From NCBI RefSeq assembly GCF_017874715.1, contig NZ_JAGGLR010000036.1, forward strand, positions 21,906 through 85,905: a stretch of 64,000 nt of DNA, given 5' to 3'. Shown piece by piece: positions 16,679 through 26,096 of the stretch. The translations under genes were made by a program, and so were the position numbers. The stretch comes from Streptomyces iranensis (GTDB lineage Bacteria > Actinomycetota > Actinomycetes > Streptomycetales > Streptomycetaceae). The notes below the pieces were generated by a model. It did not search any database. It was given only the letters and a program-made list of their open reading frames with translations, and was not told the origin of the DNA. Numbering within the stretch: position 1 is the stretch's first letter; every line of letters begins with the position of its first letter.

Positions 16679-17152
16679 ATGGATCCACGTCTCAATTACT
16701 TCGGCAATGCCCTCGCGACCAAGGTGCTGAAGCACCTCTACTCGGCCGGCAAGGTGGTGTCGGACTCGACCCTGCCGGAATCCGTTCAGCGTCTGGTGGA
16801 GATCCGCGCCAGCCAGATCAACGGCTGCGGCTTCTGCACCGACATGCACACCAAGGACGCGGCCCACGCCGGGGAGACCTCGATACGGCTCAACCTGGTC
16901 GCCGCGTGGCGGGAGGCGACCGTCTTCACCGAGGCCGAGCGCGCCGCGCTGGAGCTGGCCGAGCAGGGCACCCGGGTCGCGGACGCGGCCGGTGGGGTCA
17001 CGGACGAGGTCTGGGCGAACGCCGCCAAGCACTTCGACGACGACCAGCTCGTCGCCCTGATATCCCTCATCGCCGTCATCAACAGCTACAACCGCATCAA
17101 CATCATCAACCAGCAGCCGGCCGGCGGCTACCAGGTCGGCCAGTTCGGCTGA
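16679..17152 (+). CDS. carboxymuconolactone decarboxylase / AhpD-family protein
   Basis: A 157-aa AhpD-fold protein with the redox motif NGCGFCTDMH: C50, C53 and H57, the CxxC-xxxH arrangement of alkylhydroperoxidase AhpD-like proteins. It therefore more likely reduces peroxides than decarboxylates a lactone. GGGAGG six bases before ATG 16679 fixes the start (the open frame is much longer upstream). Divergent from the exported protein and followed by a cupin gene. It lies at the edge of the aromatic catabolic island. Confidence 0.9.
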   Translation: MDPRLNYFGNALATKVLKHLYSAGKVVSDSTLPESVQRLVEIRASQINGCGFCTDMHTKDAAHAGETSIRLNLVAAWREATVFTEAERAALELAEQGTRVADAAGGVTDEVWANAAKHFDDDQLVALISLIAVINSYNRINIINQQPAGGYQVGQFG

Positions 17153-17297
17153 GCCAACCGCGTTCTCCCTGATGGCGCACGGCGTGTCACAGATGCGGGC
17201 CGTGCCTTTTCTTCCCTGTGATTCGAGTTGTTCGAGCCCGGAATCCCCGACGCGGATCGTCCGCCCGTTCCGGGCCGGCCCACGGAGGTGTAGCACA

Positions 17298-17708
17298 GTG
17301 CACGAGATGGACTCAGCGGATGGGACCGGACCCAAGATGCTGGCGGACGTCAAGCCGCCCTTCATCCCCGAGGGTGCTTCGGGGATGACCGTCCTCGTCG
17401 AGTGGCCTCCCGGCGACCCGGGGACTCCTCCGCACCGCCACTCGGGGCCGTGCTACGGCTATGTGACCGAGGGCGCGATCCGGTTCGAGCTCGAAGGTGA
17501 GCCGGAGCGCGTGATCAAGGCCGGTGAGACGCTGTTCGAGCCGGGCGGTGACCTGATCCACTACCAGAACGGCAACGCCCTGTCGGACGCCCCGAGCAAG
17601 TTCGTGGTGTTCATGCTGTGCGCGCCGGGCCAGCCGATGCTCACGCTGGTCGACGAGGAGGAGCTGGAGCAGCGGGCTCATCTGCGCCATCCGCGGCCCA
17701 CGGATTGA
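17298..17708 (+). CDS. cupin-domain protein
   Basis: A 136-aa single-domain cupin. Cupin motif 1 is GTPPHRHSGPCYGYVTEGAI with the metal-binding HxH and the later Glu, and motif 2 is LFEPGGDLIHYQNGN with the His. GGAGGT at 17284-17289 is eight bases from GTG 17298, so this start is preferred over the ATG at 17307. Many such cupins sit beside oxidoreductases and modify small aromatic or oxo compounds; the reaction here is unknown. Confidence 0.88.
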   Translation: MHEMDSADGTGPKMLADVKPPFIPEGASGMTVLVEWPPGDPGTPPHRHSGPCYGYVTEGAIRFELEGEPERVIKAGETLFEPGGDLIHYQNGNALSDAPSKFVVFMLCAPGQPMLTLVDEEELEQRAHLRHPRPTD

Positions 17709-17761
17709 CCTGCCGAGGCTGCCGCGGCGGAGCCGAATCGTCGCCCGCACGCGCACGCGCA

Positions 17762-17789
17762 CACCGCCATGGCCCCGGCCATGGCGGTG
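17762..17789 (+). terminator. perfect 13-bp-stem hairpin after the cupin gene
   Basis: CACCGCCATGGCC (17762-17774) and GGCCATGGCGGTG (17777-17789) form a perfect inverted repeat with almost no spacer, 54 bases after the cupin stop and 128 bases before the next start. It is the clearest terminator in this part of the window. Confidence 0.7.
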
Positions 17790-17917
17790 CCGGTCGCATG
17801 AACACGGTATTTCCACGCCGATGCCCGTCATCGCGCGCCGATTCCGTTGACGGAGATCACCCGAATGCCGAGGCTTTCTTCCATGAACAGAGCACCGGCG
17901 GGACCGAGGACATTCTG

Positions 17918-18973
17918 ATGAAGACATTCGTGCATCGGGGGCAGATCACCAAGGTGGTTTTCGGCAGCGGTACCCGCAGCCGTATCCCCGAGGAGGCCGA
18001 TGCTCTCGGATGCCGTCGGGTGCTCATCCTGTGCACCCCCGGCCAATGGGACCAGGCAGCGGAGATACGCGACCTGCTCGGTGCCACGGCAGTGGGCACG
18101 TTCGCCGAAGCGGCGCCGCACACCCCTGTCGAGATCACGGAGAAGGCGGTCGGCTACGCCGGAAGCGTGGACGCGGACTCCGTGCTCGCCATCGGTGGTG
18201 GATCGACCATCGGCCTCGGCAAGGCGATCGCCGTGCGCACCGGTCTTCCGCAGCTGGCGCTGCCCACCACCTACGCGGGCTCGGAGATGACGCCGATCCT
18301 CGGAGAGACCGAAAGCGGCAGGAAGACGACCCGCCGGCTGCCGGAAGTGCTGCTCAAGACGGTGGTGTACGACGTCGACCTGACGCTCACGCTTCCCGTG
18401 GGGATATCGGCGGTCAGCGGCGTCAACGCGATGGCGCACGCGGTGGAGGCCCTCTACGCACAGGACCGGGATCCGGTGGCCTTCCTGATGGCCGGTGAGG
18501 CGCTCGACTCCCTCACCCGATCCCTTCCGGCCATCGCGCTCCACCCGGACGACGGCGAGGCGCGGGCTGACGCGCTGTACGGGGCGTGGCTGGCGGCCAC
18601 CTGCCTCGGCACGGTCGGCATGGCCCTGCACCACAAGGTGTGCCATGTGCTCGGTGGCACCTTCGGGCTTCCGCACGCCGAAACCCACACGGTCGTCCTG
18701 CCACACGTCGTCGCCTACAACGGGTCGGCGGCCCCCGAGGCCATGGCCCGCATCGCGTACGCGCTGGCCCGGGACGACGCCGCGAGCGGTCTCTTCGACT
18801 TCGCCGGGAGGCTCGGCGCCCCCAGGGCACTGCGGGACCTCGGCATGCCGGAATCGGGCATCGAGCGGGCGGCCGACCTCATCGTGCGGGACGGCTACTG
18901 GAATCCGCGGCCAGTGGAACGGACCGCGGTGCGCGCCCTCTTGACCCGCGCCTGGGCCGGCGAGACACCGTGA
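17918..18973 (+). CDS. maleylacetate reductase
   Basis: NAD(P)H-dependent, metal-containing alcohol-dehydrogenase-family enzyme (351 aa) that reduces maleylacetate to 3-oxoadipate. Features: N-terminal VVFGSGTRSRIPEEADALG typical of maleylacetate reductases, the nucleotide motif DSVLAIGGGSTIGLGKAIAV, PTTYAGSEMTPILGETE, and the metal-site histidines in VNAMAHAVEALYA, MALHHKVCHVLGGTFGLPHA and ETHTVVLPH. Length and order match the family (GraC/MacA/TftE type). ATG at 17918 follows GAGGA. The next gene, hydroxyquinol 1,2-dioxygenase, makes its substrate, so the pair forms the lower hydroxyquinol pathway. Confidence 0.92.
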   Translation: MKTFVHRGQITKVVFGSGTRSRIPEEADALGCRRVLILCTPGQWDQAAEIRDLLGATAVGTFAEAAPHTPVEITEKAVGYAGSVDADSVLAIGGGSTIGLGKAIAVRTGLPQLALPTTYAGSEMTPILGETESGRKTTRRLPEVLLKTVVYDVDLTLTLPVGISAVSGVNAMAHAVEALYAQDRDPVAFLMAGEALDSLTRSLPAIALHPDDGEARADALYGAWLAATCLGTVGMALHHKVCHVLGGTFGLPHAETHTVVLPHVVAYNGSAAPEAMARIAYALARDDAASGLFDFAGRLGAPRALRDLGMPESGIERAADLIVRDGYWNPRPVERTAVRALLTRAWAGETP

Positions 18974-19042
18974 ACGTCATCCGGTGATGAAGATGCCCGG
19001 ACCGACTCCGCCACCGACACCCAACCACCACGGGAGCGCGCC

Positions 19043-19912
19043 ATGCGTGATCTGACCAGCGACACCATCACCGATGCCGTGATCTCCACCATGCGGGACA
19101 CCAAGGATGTCCGCGTCGCGGAGATCCTGGAATCGCTGGTGCGGCACCTTCACGCCTTCGTCCGCGATGTCGAGCTTACGGAGGAGGAGTGGGCCCGGGG
19201 AGTGGACTTCCTGACGCGCACCGGGCAGATGTGCACATCGACGCGCCAGGAGTTCATCCTGCTGTCCGACGTGCTGGGCATCACCATGCTGGTCGACTCC
19301 CTCAGCAACCGGCGGCCCACGGAAACCACCCAGAACAGCGTCCTGGGCCCCTTCTTCAGGGAGGACAGGCCGCGGCACGCGGACGCCGCCGACATCTCCG
19401 GAGGTCTGCCCGGGACCCCGCTGTTCTTCGAGGGACGGGTCGTGAACCGTGCGGGAGCGCCGGTGGCCGACGCGGCGGTGGACGTCTGGCACAGTGACGG
19501 GGACGGCCACTACGACGTGGATGTGCCAGGCCAGGTCGACCCGGCCATGCGCGCGCTTCTCCGCACCGACGAGACGGGACACTTCGGCTTCCGCTCCATC
19601 CGCCCGTCCAGCTACCCGATCCCGGGTGACGGCCCGGTCGGCGAACTCCTGGGCGCCACCGGCAGGTCGCTCATGCGTCCCGCCCATGTGCACCTGCTGA
19701 TCGAGGCTGAGGGATTCCAGCGCGTGACCACCATGCTGTTCCCGTCGGACGACTCGTACCTGGACACGGATCCGGTGTTCGGGGTGAAGGAGTCGCTGAT
19801 CACGTCCTATGACACCTACGAGGCCGGCACCGGGCCCTGCCGCGAGCTGACCGACGAGCCGTACACCGTGCTGCGGCACACCTTCGTCCTCGAACCCCGC
19901 CCCGCGGACTGA
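19043..19912 (+). CDS. intradiol ring-cleavage dioxygenase (hydroxyquinol 1,2-dioxygenase)
   Basis: Non-haem Fe(III) dioxygenase (289 aa) that opens hydroxyquinol between C1 and C2 to maleylacetate. The N-terminal dimerisation domain (residues 1-100; GQMCTSTRQEFILLSDVLG) precedes the catalytic domain with iron ligands Y157 (DGHYDVDV), Y191 (PSSYPIPGDGPVG), H215 and H217 (RPAHVHLLI). GPFFRED is a family motif. The pairing with maleylacetate reductase distinguishes it from catechol dioxygenases, which are usually paired with muconate cycloisomerase. The gene follows the reductase by 69 bases on the same strand. Confidence 0.92.
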   Translation: MRDLTSDTITDAVISTMRDTKDVRVAEILESLVRHLHAFVRDVELTEEEWARGVDFLTRTGQMCTSTRQEFILLSDVLGITMLVDSLSNRRPTETTQNSVLGPFFREDRPRHADAADISGGLPGTPLFFEGRVVNRAGAPVADAAVDVWHSDGDGHYDVDVPGQVDPAMRALLRTDETGHFGFRSIRPSSYPIPGDGPVGELLGATGRSLMRPAHVHLLIEAEGFQRVTTMLFPSDDSYLDTDPVFGVKESLITSYDTYEAGTGPCRELTDEPYTVLRHTFVLEPRPAD

Positions 19913-19930
19913 TCCCGGCGGCCGCACACC

Positions 19931-22900
19931 ATGACGAGGCGGTCATCCATGAGCGGCGGCGATCCGGGCGAGAGGGGTGGCGCCCTGCCCCGGTTGCCCG
20001 GCCATGTCATACCCCGGCCGAGGCTGGTCCGCGGGATCCATCGGCTGCTGGACCGGTACCCGGTGCTCGTCGTGGCCGCTTCGGCGGGGTCGGGCAAGAC
20101 GATCGCCGTGGTCCAGGCCGCACGGGCGCTGTCCCGACCTGTCGCCTGGGTATCGCTCGCCGGGATGCCCGGCAACGCAGGTCCCGGTGCCGACGGGCCG
20201 GCGCTGACGCGCCTTCTCACGGCGGCCGTCGAGCCGCATGCGCCGGCCGCGGCGACCGCGCTGACCGATGCACTGGCGCGTGGACTCTCGGCGTCGGAGG
20301 CCGGTGTCCTGCTCGCCAGGGCGCTCGCCGGGACGGACCTGGTGCTGGTGCTCGACCGCGTGGAGACGATCGGAGGGTGCGCCGGTGCGGAGGGGCTGCT
20401 CGACGCACTCGTCGGAAGTCTGCCGGAAGGGCCGCGGCTGGTACTGATCTCCCGCGTGGAGCTGCCCCCGGGGCTCGGTGGCCTCGGCGATGTCCATCGC
20501 GTCGCCTTCCTCGAGGACGGGGAGCTGGCCTTCGACGTGGCCGAGGCCGCCGAAGCCCTGCGGGGCACCGACCGGGGCTCCGACCGGGGCGACGACCCGT
20601 CCCACCTGGTGGCGGCGACGGGCGGCTGGGTCACCGGAGTCCTGTACGACTGGTGGGGCGCCGACGCGGCCGCCTCCGCCGCACAGCACGAGTGCCTCGC
20701 GGCCGGGCTGCTGACCCAGCTCACGCCCGCGGAGGCGGCCCTGCTCATCCGTACGAGCCTGCTCGACGACGGGGTGACGGCCGAGCGGGCGGGCGCCCTC
20801 GGACTGGTGTCGCCGGACCGGACGATGGCCGCCCTCCGCGGCCGACGGCTGCCGCTCAACTGGTCCGCCGACGGCAGCCGGATGGTCGCACTGCCGCGGT
20901 TCCGTCACCATCTCCAACGGCGGATCGAATGCCTGGACGCGGACGCCCTGCGGGTGCTGCGCCGGGGGTACGCCACGTTGCTCCAGGGCCGGGGGCGCCA
21001 CGAGGATGCCGTGGCCGAGCTGCTCATGAGCGGTGACACCGCCGCCGCCCGACACGTCGCCGAACGTGCGCTGCCCGATGTACTCGGGCGATTCGACCTG
21101 ACGACCGCCGAGGGCTGGCTCGACCGGATGCGCCCGGCGCCCACTCCGAGCCTGGCCTCCGCGGCGCTCCGTGTCGCCTTCGGGCTCGAACAGTGCTGGC
21201 GGGGCGTGCAGTTGGCCGACCACCACGGCCGTGGGTGGTGGCGTGGCCTCGCCGAACAGCCGGGCGGCGAGGAGGACTTGGCCCTGCTGGTGTGGTGTCT
21301 CTGGCACGCTGGGAGGATCGACGGGGCGCGCGAGATCCTGGGCGTCATGCCGTCCGGGCACCCCCGCGACATCGCGGCGGCCGTGCTGGCTCTGGCGGAC
21401 GACAGCGCACCCCGGCTCGCCCCGGACGTACTCGACCGGGTCGCGGGCCCCCTCGAGGCCATGGTGATGCGCCTCGCCTACCGGTCCGGCCACCTCCGCG
21501 AGCTGCGGGACAGCACCTCCGGCGCCTGGCGGAGGGTGGCGGGGACGCCATGGAGGGTCGCGGCGCTGCGCGCCGAGGGACGTATCTCCCGGGCGGAGGA
21601 GGCGTACGCGGCGGTCGGAGACGGACCGGGGCCCGTCTGGCTGGCGGCCTTCGAGGCCGCGGAGCTGATGGCGGACCTCGGACGCCGGGACGACGCGTGG
21701 TCCGCACTGCTGGCCGGGCGGCGGCGGATCGCGTCGACCGGCTCCCGCGTGTACGAGATCCTCAGCCTGCTCCTCGAGGCGAAACTGGCCCTGCGCCTGG
21801 ATCGCGACCCGCCACGAGCGGCTCGGGCGCTCGCCGAGGCGGAGCGCAGAGGCTGCGCGCACTACGCGTTCACCGCGGAACTGGCCGGCACCTGGCGGGG
21901 CCTGGCGCTGCTGCTGACCGGCCGCGACCACGACGCCGTGCCCCACCTCACCACCGCGGTCTCCGCCATGCGCGGGGGCGACAGACATCTCGAACTCCCC
22001 ACGGCAGCCGTCTACTTGAGCGAGGCGCTGTGGCGCACCGGCGACGAGGACGGTGCGGACGCCGCCGCCGATCTGGCCCTGGAGGTCGCGACCGCCCAGG
22101 GCCCCCGCAATCTGCTGTTGCAGGCCCTGGAGGACGTGCCCTCCGTCGCCGTGCGCCGGGCCGACGCGGAACCCACCCACTCCTCACGCTGGCACGAGCT
22201 CGTGTCCGCGCTCGCCACCGCGAGACCGGTGACCGGGTGTGCCGAACCCCTGCTGACGCTGGAGGACTTCGGCCCGGTGCGGCTGGCCGCCGACGGGCGG
22301 GAGGTCCGTCCTCGTCTGGCCAAGAGCGTCGAGTTGCTCGCCTATCTGCTGGACCAACCCTCGGCGGGCGCCAGGCGCCAGGCCCTCTTGGAGGCGCTGT
22401 TCCCCGGCCGCAGCGACGCCACGGGGCGCAGCTACCTTCGGCAGGCCGTCTACCGGCTGCGCGAGGTGCTGCCCGACGGGCTGTCGCTCCTCCAGGACGG
22501 TGACGCGTACCGCCTGACACCGGCGTCCGCCGTCGTGAGCGCCTCGGGGACCCTGCGGCGACTGCTCGCGGAAGCCGCGCGGCAGGACGGCGAGCACCGG
22601 TGGGACACCCTGCGGCGCGCCCTGGCCATCGCCGAACGCGGCTCGTACTTCGACTCCCTCTCGACCCACTGGCTCGACACCAGGCGCGCCGAACTCGACT
22701 CCGCCCTCCTGCGGGCCCGTGTGGACGCGGCGGCCGTGGCGCTGCACCTCGGCCGCGTCCGGGAGGCCCGCCGGCTCGCGCGTGCCGTGCTGGACAGCGA
22801 TCCCTACCGGGAGCAGGCGTGGCGGCTCGCCCTGTGCGCCGCGGAGGCGGCCGGATCGGACGATGAACTGCTCGACCTGTACCGGGGCTATCTGGGCGTC

Positions 22901-22966
22901 ATGAAGGAGCTGGGAGTGCCGCCGTCCGCGGACCTGCGACGGCTGGTCGACCGATTGCGCCGTTGA
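19931..22966 (+). CDS. giant ATPase regulator with C-terminal BTAD domain
   Basis: A 1011-aa STAND-type regulator. An N-terminal MalT-like arginine patch (PGHVIPRPRLV) leads into an NTPase with Walker A AASAGSGKT (residues 49-57) and Walker B LVLVLDRVE, followed by a helical TPR-like middle. The C-terminal part has an OmpR-like winged helix (EDFGPVRLAADGREVRPRLA; ELLAYLLDQPSAGARRQALL) and a bacterial transcriptional activation domain ending YRGYLGVMKELGVPPSADLR. So DNA binding is at the C-terminus, unlike SARP proteins. It begins 18 bases after the dioxygenase stop and is likely co-transcribed, suggesting it activates the hydroxyquinol genes. ATG 19949 is an alternative start. Confidence 0.85.
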   Translation: MTRRSSMSGGDPGERGGALPRLPGHVIPRPRLVRGIHRLLDRYPVLVVAASAGSGKTIAVVQAARALSRPVAWVSLAGMPGNAGPGADGPALTRLLTAAVEPHAPAAATALTDALARGLSASEAGVLLARALAGTDLVLVLDRVETIGGCAGAEGLLDALVGSLPEGPRLVLISRVELPPGLGGLGDVHRVAFLEDGELAFDVAEAAEALRGTDRGSDRGDDPSHLVAATGGWVTGVLYDWWGADAAASAAQHECLAAGLLTQLTPAEAALLIRTSLLDDGVTAERAGALGLVSPDRTMAALRGRRLPLNWSADGSRMVALPRFRHHLQRRIECLDADALRVLRRGYATLLQGRGRHEDAVAELLMSGDTAAARHVAERALPDVLGRFDLTTAEGWLDRMRPAPTPSLASAALRVAFGLEQCWRGVQLADHHGRGWWRGLAEQPGGEEDLALLVWCLWHAGRIDGAREILGVMPSGHPRDIAAAVLALADDSAPRLAPDVLDRVAGPLEAMVMRLAYRSGHLRELRDSTSGAWRRVAGTPWRVAALRAEGRISRAEEAYAAVGDGPGPVWLAAFEAAELMADLGRRDDAWSALLAGRRRIASTGSRVYEILSLLLEAKLALRLDRDPPRAARALAEAERRGCAHYAFTAELAGTWRGLALLLTGRDHDAVPHLTTAVSAMRGGDRHLELPTAAVYLSEALWRTGDEDGADAAADLALEVATAQGPRNLLLQALEDVPSVAVRRADAEPTHSSRWHELVSALATARPVTGCAEPLLTLEDFGPVRLAADGREVRPRLAKSVELLAYLLDQPSAGARRQALLEALFPGRSDATGRSYLRQAVYRLREVLPDGLSLLQDGDAYRLTPASAVVSASGTLRRLLAEAARQDGEHRWDTLRRALAIAERGSYFDSLSTHWLDTRRAELDSALLRARVDAAAVALHLGRVREARRLARAVLDSDPYREQAWRLALCAAEAAGSDDELLDLYRGYLGVMKELGVPPSADLRRLVDRLRR

Positions 22967-23094
22967 GCGGACGGGCCGGGTGAACTCCGGGCGGTGTCAC
23001 GCCCAGGGCCGTGATTTCTCCCGCGTTAACAGCCGGAGTCGCACGCTTCACACCAGCCACCAGGGTTCAGCTCCCCTTCCACGGAGGTCCTCCG

Positions 23095-23577
23095 ATGATG
23101 GAAACCGTTGACACCACACTCGATTTCCGAGGCGCGATGAGCCGGCTCGCCACGGGCGTCAGCGTGATCACCACCCGCTCCGGATCCACACCCATCGGCA
23201 TGGCGGCGAGCGCCGTGTGCGCCCTGTCCCTGGACCCGCTCCAGCTGCTCGTGTGCGTCGGCAACCACCTGTACACGCGGACCGCGATCGCGGAGCACGG
23301 CCGCTTCGCCGTCAATGTCCTCGGCGAGGACGGCGAGCACCTGGCGCGGAACTTCGGCGCCTCCAAACCGGACAAGTTCGCGGGGGTCGAGACCGCCGAC
23401 GACCACGGGGTGCCGGTGCTGAAGGACGCCATCGCGGCAGTCGTGTGCGATGTCGCCGAGGCGCTGCCCGGCGGCGATCACACCATCTTCGTGGGTGACG
23501 TCCGCCAATGCGCGCACCGGGTGGACGGCCGGCCGCTGCTCTACTTCGCGGGAGGGTTCGGCGGGTTCAGGCACTAA
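23095..23577 (+). CDS. flavin reductase (reductase component of a two-component monooxygenase)
   Basis: A 160-aa flavin reductase-like protein that makes FADH2 from NAD(P)H for a partner oxygenase. Motifs: FRGAMSRLATGVSVITTRSG, GMAASAVCALSLDPLQLLVC (flavin binding), RFAVNVLGEDGEHLARNF, and the late GDHTIFVGDVRQCAHRVDGR with PLLYFAGGFGGF. GGAGGT at 23083-23088 is six bases before ATG 23095; a second ATG follows at once. Its partner is most likely the 4-hydroxyphenylacetate-3-hydroxylase-type oxygenase at 26.1-27.6 kb. Confidence 0.93.
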   Translation: MMETVDTTLDFRGAMSRLATGVSVITTRSGSTPIGMAASAVCALSLDPLQLLVCVGNHLYTRTAIAEHGRFAVNVLGEDGEHLARNFGASKPDKFAGVETADDHGVPVLKDAIAAVVCDVAEALPGGDHTIFVGDVRQCAHRVDGRPLLYFAGGFGGFRH

Positions 23578-23641
23578 GCGTTCCGCTGGAAGTGCCTTGA
23601 CCTGCCGTCGATCGTCCCGCGGCACCGTCGTGGCTGGTCGA

Positions 23642-23680
23642 GCAGTTCCCCGCGCCCCTTCGGGCGCGCCACCGAACTGC
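23642..23680 (+). terminator. large hairpin after the flavin reductase
   Basis: An outer stem GCAGTTC/GAACTGC encloses an inner stem CGCGCCC-CTTC-GGGCGCG. The block resembles the CCCCGCGCCCCTTCGGG-type hairpins scattered through streptomycete intergenic regions. It lies 64 bases after the flavin-reductase stop. Confidence 0.75.
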
Positions 23681-23840
23681 AGCCGACTTCCGCCGATCCG
23701 CTCAGCGCTGGTCGCGGCGGCCCGAAGGAGGCCGCCGCGGGGCCGTGACCGGCCCACCACCGCCCCCGATGCCGGTTCTCGCCGGGCGAGCCACGGCCGT
23801 CGGGGGCTCCGCCCGTCCCGACGACTCCACTGAAGGTGCC

Positions 23841-26078
23841 ATGTCCCGTGCAGGTGCCATGTCCCGCTCCGTGCCGGCCTTCAAGCTGCGTCCTCCGGCC
23901 CAGCCCCCGCACCTCCTGACCCGCCCGCGTCTGCTGCGCCGGCTCGACGCGGCGACCGAGCCCGTGGTGGTGGTCTCCGCACCGGCCGGTGCCGGGAAGA
24001 CCGTGCTCCTGGCCGAGTGGGCGCATGGCGCGGCGGCCCGTGGCAAGTGCGCCTGGCTCAGCCTGGACGGGTACGACAACGCCCCGGGCCGGCTCTGGGC
24101 CGGCATCCTGCGGGCGTTGCGGCAGGTACGGCCGGAACTGCCCGTCCGCCTCGACCGCGATGAGTGGACGCTCGACGCATGGCTCGAGGAGATCCTGCCG
24201 AGCCTGGTGACCGGACTGGGCGAACAGGAGCCGCTCACACTGATCCTCGACGGACTGGACTCGATCACGGACGCCGACGCGGTCCACAGCCTGGCGGACT
24301 TCCTGACCCGCCTTCCACGGGGCTTCCGTGCCGTGTCGTCGACCCGGCACGTCCCCGGAAGGCCCGTGCCGACCCTGCGCGCCCGGGGTCTGGTCGCCGA
24401 ACTCGACCAGCACGACCTGGCCTTCACTCCAGAGGAGGCACAGGCCGTGCTCACCGATCTGCTCGGTGCCCCTCCGGCCGCGGACACCTCGAGCGCGCTG
24501 TACGAGGCCACCGAGGGATGGGCGGCGGGGCTGTGCGTCATGGGGCGCGTCCTCGCCCGCCCGGCCGACCAGGCCGACCCCGAACGCAACGTGGCCCACG
24601 GCAGGCAAGCGGTCTCCGAGTATCTGGCCACCGAGGTGCTGTTCCGGCTCACCACGGAACAGCGCCGGTTCCTGCTGCGCACCAGCGTGCTCGACGAGCT
24701 GAGCACCGGGCCGTGCCAGGCCCTCGCCGGGGACCGGGCGGGCGTACTGCTGCGGGAGCTCGCGCGGACCGTGCGACTGCTCGTACCCGTCGCCGCCGAT
24801 CCGCCGGCGTACCGGCATCACCGGGCACTGGCCACGCTGCTCTCCGACGTCCTCACCTCCGAAGGGCCGGACACCGTCGTGTCCCTGCACCGGGCCGCCG
24901 CTCAGTGGTACTCCCGGCAGGGCGAGACGACCGCCGCCGTACGGCACTGGGTGCTCGGCGGCGATGAGCCGGCGGCCGTCGCCTCGATCCTCGGCGCCTG
25001 GGAGAAGGCGATCTCGGCGGGCCGTGGGGCGCTGGTCGCGCGGTGGCTGGACCTCCTGCCGCGCCGCACGGTCGCCGCCGACGCGCGCTTGTGCGTCGTG
25101 GCGGCGATGGCGGCTCTCTCCGGCGGCGCCCCTGAGACGGCCCGGCGCTGGCTGGACGTGGCCCGGCTCAGACAGACGGGGCCCGAGACGGTCGGCGAAG
25201 GCAGCACGGTGTCCGATGCGGCGGCCGTCGCCCAGGCCATGGCCTGCTGTCTGAAGGGGGAGGTCCTGACCGCCGACCGGCTCGGCGCGTCCGCCGTCGG
25301 CGGCACCCCGCCGTTGACGTCCTGGCGCGCCCTGGCCTGTACGGCCCGCGGCGCCGCCGCCCTGTGGACCTCCCGGTACGAGGAGGCGGAGGCACTGCTC
25401 GGCGAGGCGACGCGTGACGCACACGCCGCCGGGCACAGCCTGGCACTCGTCCGCGCCCTGGGTTTGCGGGCGCTGTGCGCGCTGCTGGCCGGACGTCACG
25501 AGCCGGTGCGCAGGCTCAGCGACGAGGCCCTCGAAGTGGCCGCGACAACCGGCCTGAGCGGGCACTTCGTCTCCGTGTCCGCCTACATCGCCCGCGCCGG
25601 TCTGCTCCTCGAAGAGGGCCGGGCCGAGGAGGCCGCACGAGTTCTGGCCGAAGCGGAAGCGGCGCTGGCGGGCCCGCCCCGGACGTCGCACGAACCCCAC
25701 ATCCGCGCCCTGTGCCACGCCACGCGAGCGCGACTGGAGAGCGCGCGGCGCAACGCGGACGCGGCGCGGGAGGCCCGCGAGGCGGCCGAGCGGGCGGCGT
25801 CCGGGTGCGAATCGCGCGGGGTACTGACGGACCTGCTCGGCCGAGCCGGTGAGGACACGGCCGTCGAGCCTTCCGCACCGAGGCCCCAGGATCTGTCGCC
25901 GGGGGAGCGCCGAGTGCTCCGCGCCCTGTGCGGCCCGCTGACCCTGCGTGAGATCGCCGCCGAGCTCCATGTGTCCCACAACACCGTCAAGACACAGGTA
26001 CGGGCCATCTTCCGCAAACTCGACGCGCACGACAGAAGCGGTGCGGTGGCCGGGGCCCGGGAGCGCGGCGTGCTCTGA
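23841..26078 (+). CDS. MalT-like ATPase LuxR-family regulator
   Basis: A 745-aa STAND regulator. The N-terminus has the MalT-like KLRPPAQPPHLLTRPRLLRR segment, then Walker A SAPAGAGKT (46-54) and Walker B LTLILDGLD; the middle is a TPR-like helical domain that senses ligand; the C-terminus is a LuxR helix-turn-helix LSPGERRVLRALCGPLTLRE with VSHNTVKTQVRAIFRKLDAH. ATG 23841 is preferred because GAAGGTG precedes it; a GTG 96 bases upstream and an ATG 18 bases downstream are alternatives. It sits between the flavin reductase and the divergently placed oxygenase gene and probably responds to the aromatic substrate. Confidence 0.88.
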   Translation: MSRAGAMSRSVPAFKLRPPAQPPHLLTRPRLLRRLDAATEPVVVVSAPAGAGKTVLLAEWAHGAAARGKCAWLSLDGYDNAPGRLWAGILRALRQVRPELPVRLDRDEWTLDAWLEEILPSLVTGLGEQEPLTLILDGLDSITDADAVHSLADFLTRLPRGFRAVSSTRHVPGRPVPTLRARGLVAELDQHDLAFTPEEAQAVLTDLLGAPPAADTSSALYEATEGWAAGLCVMGRVLARPADQADPERNVAHGRQAVSEYLATEVLFRLTTEQRRFLLRTSVLDELSTGPCQALAGDRAGVLLRELARTVRLLVPVAADPPAYRHHRALATLLSDVLTSEGPDTVVSLHRAAAQWYSRQGETTAAVRHWVLGGDEPAAVASILGAWEKAISAGRGALVARWLDLLPRRTVAADARLCVVAAMAALSGGAPETARRWLDVARLRQTGPETVGEGSTVSDAAAVAQAMACCLKGEVLTADRLGASAVGGTPPLTSWRALACTARGAAALWTSRYEEAEALLGEATRDAHAAGHSLALVRALGLRALCALLAGRHEPVRRLSDEALEVAATTGLSGHFVSVSAYIARAGLLLEEGRAEEAARVLAEAEAALAGPPRTSHEPHIRALCHATRARLESARRNADAAREAREAAERAASGCESRGVLTDLLGRAGEDTAVEPSAPRPQDLSPGERRVLRALCGPLTLREIAAELHVSHNTVKTQVRAIFRKLDAHDRSGAVAGARERGVL

Positions 26079-26096
26079 CCCGGGCCCCGCACCGCG

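Noticed and set aside
19943..22180. 745-codon minus-strand frame opposite the 19.9 kb regulator
   Set aside because: Shadow of the regulator; low complexity, no domain, no ribosome site.
23574..26030. 818-codon minus-strand frame opposite the MalT-like regulator
   Set aside because: Shadow frame; the plus strand carries Walker and LuxR motifs.
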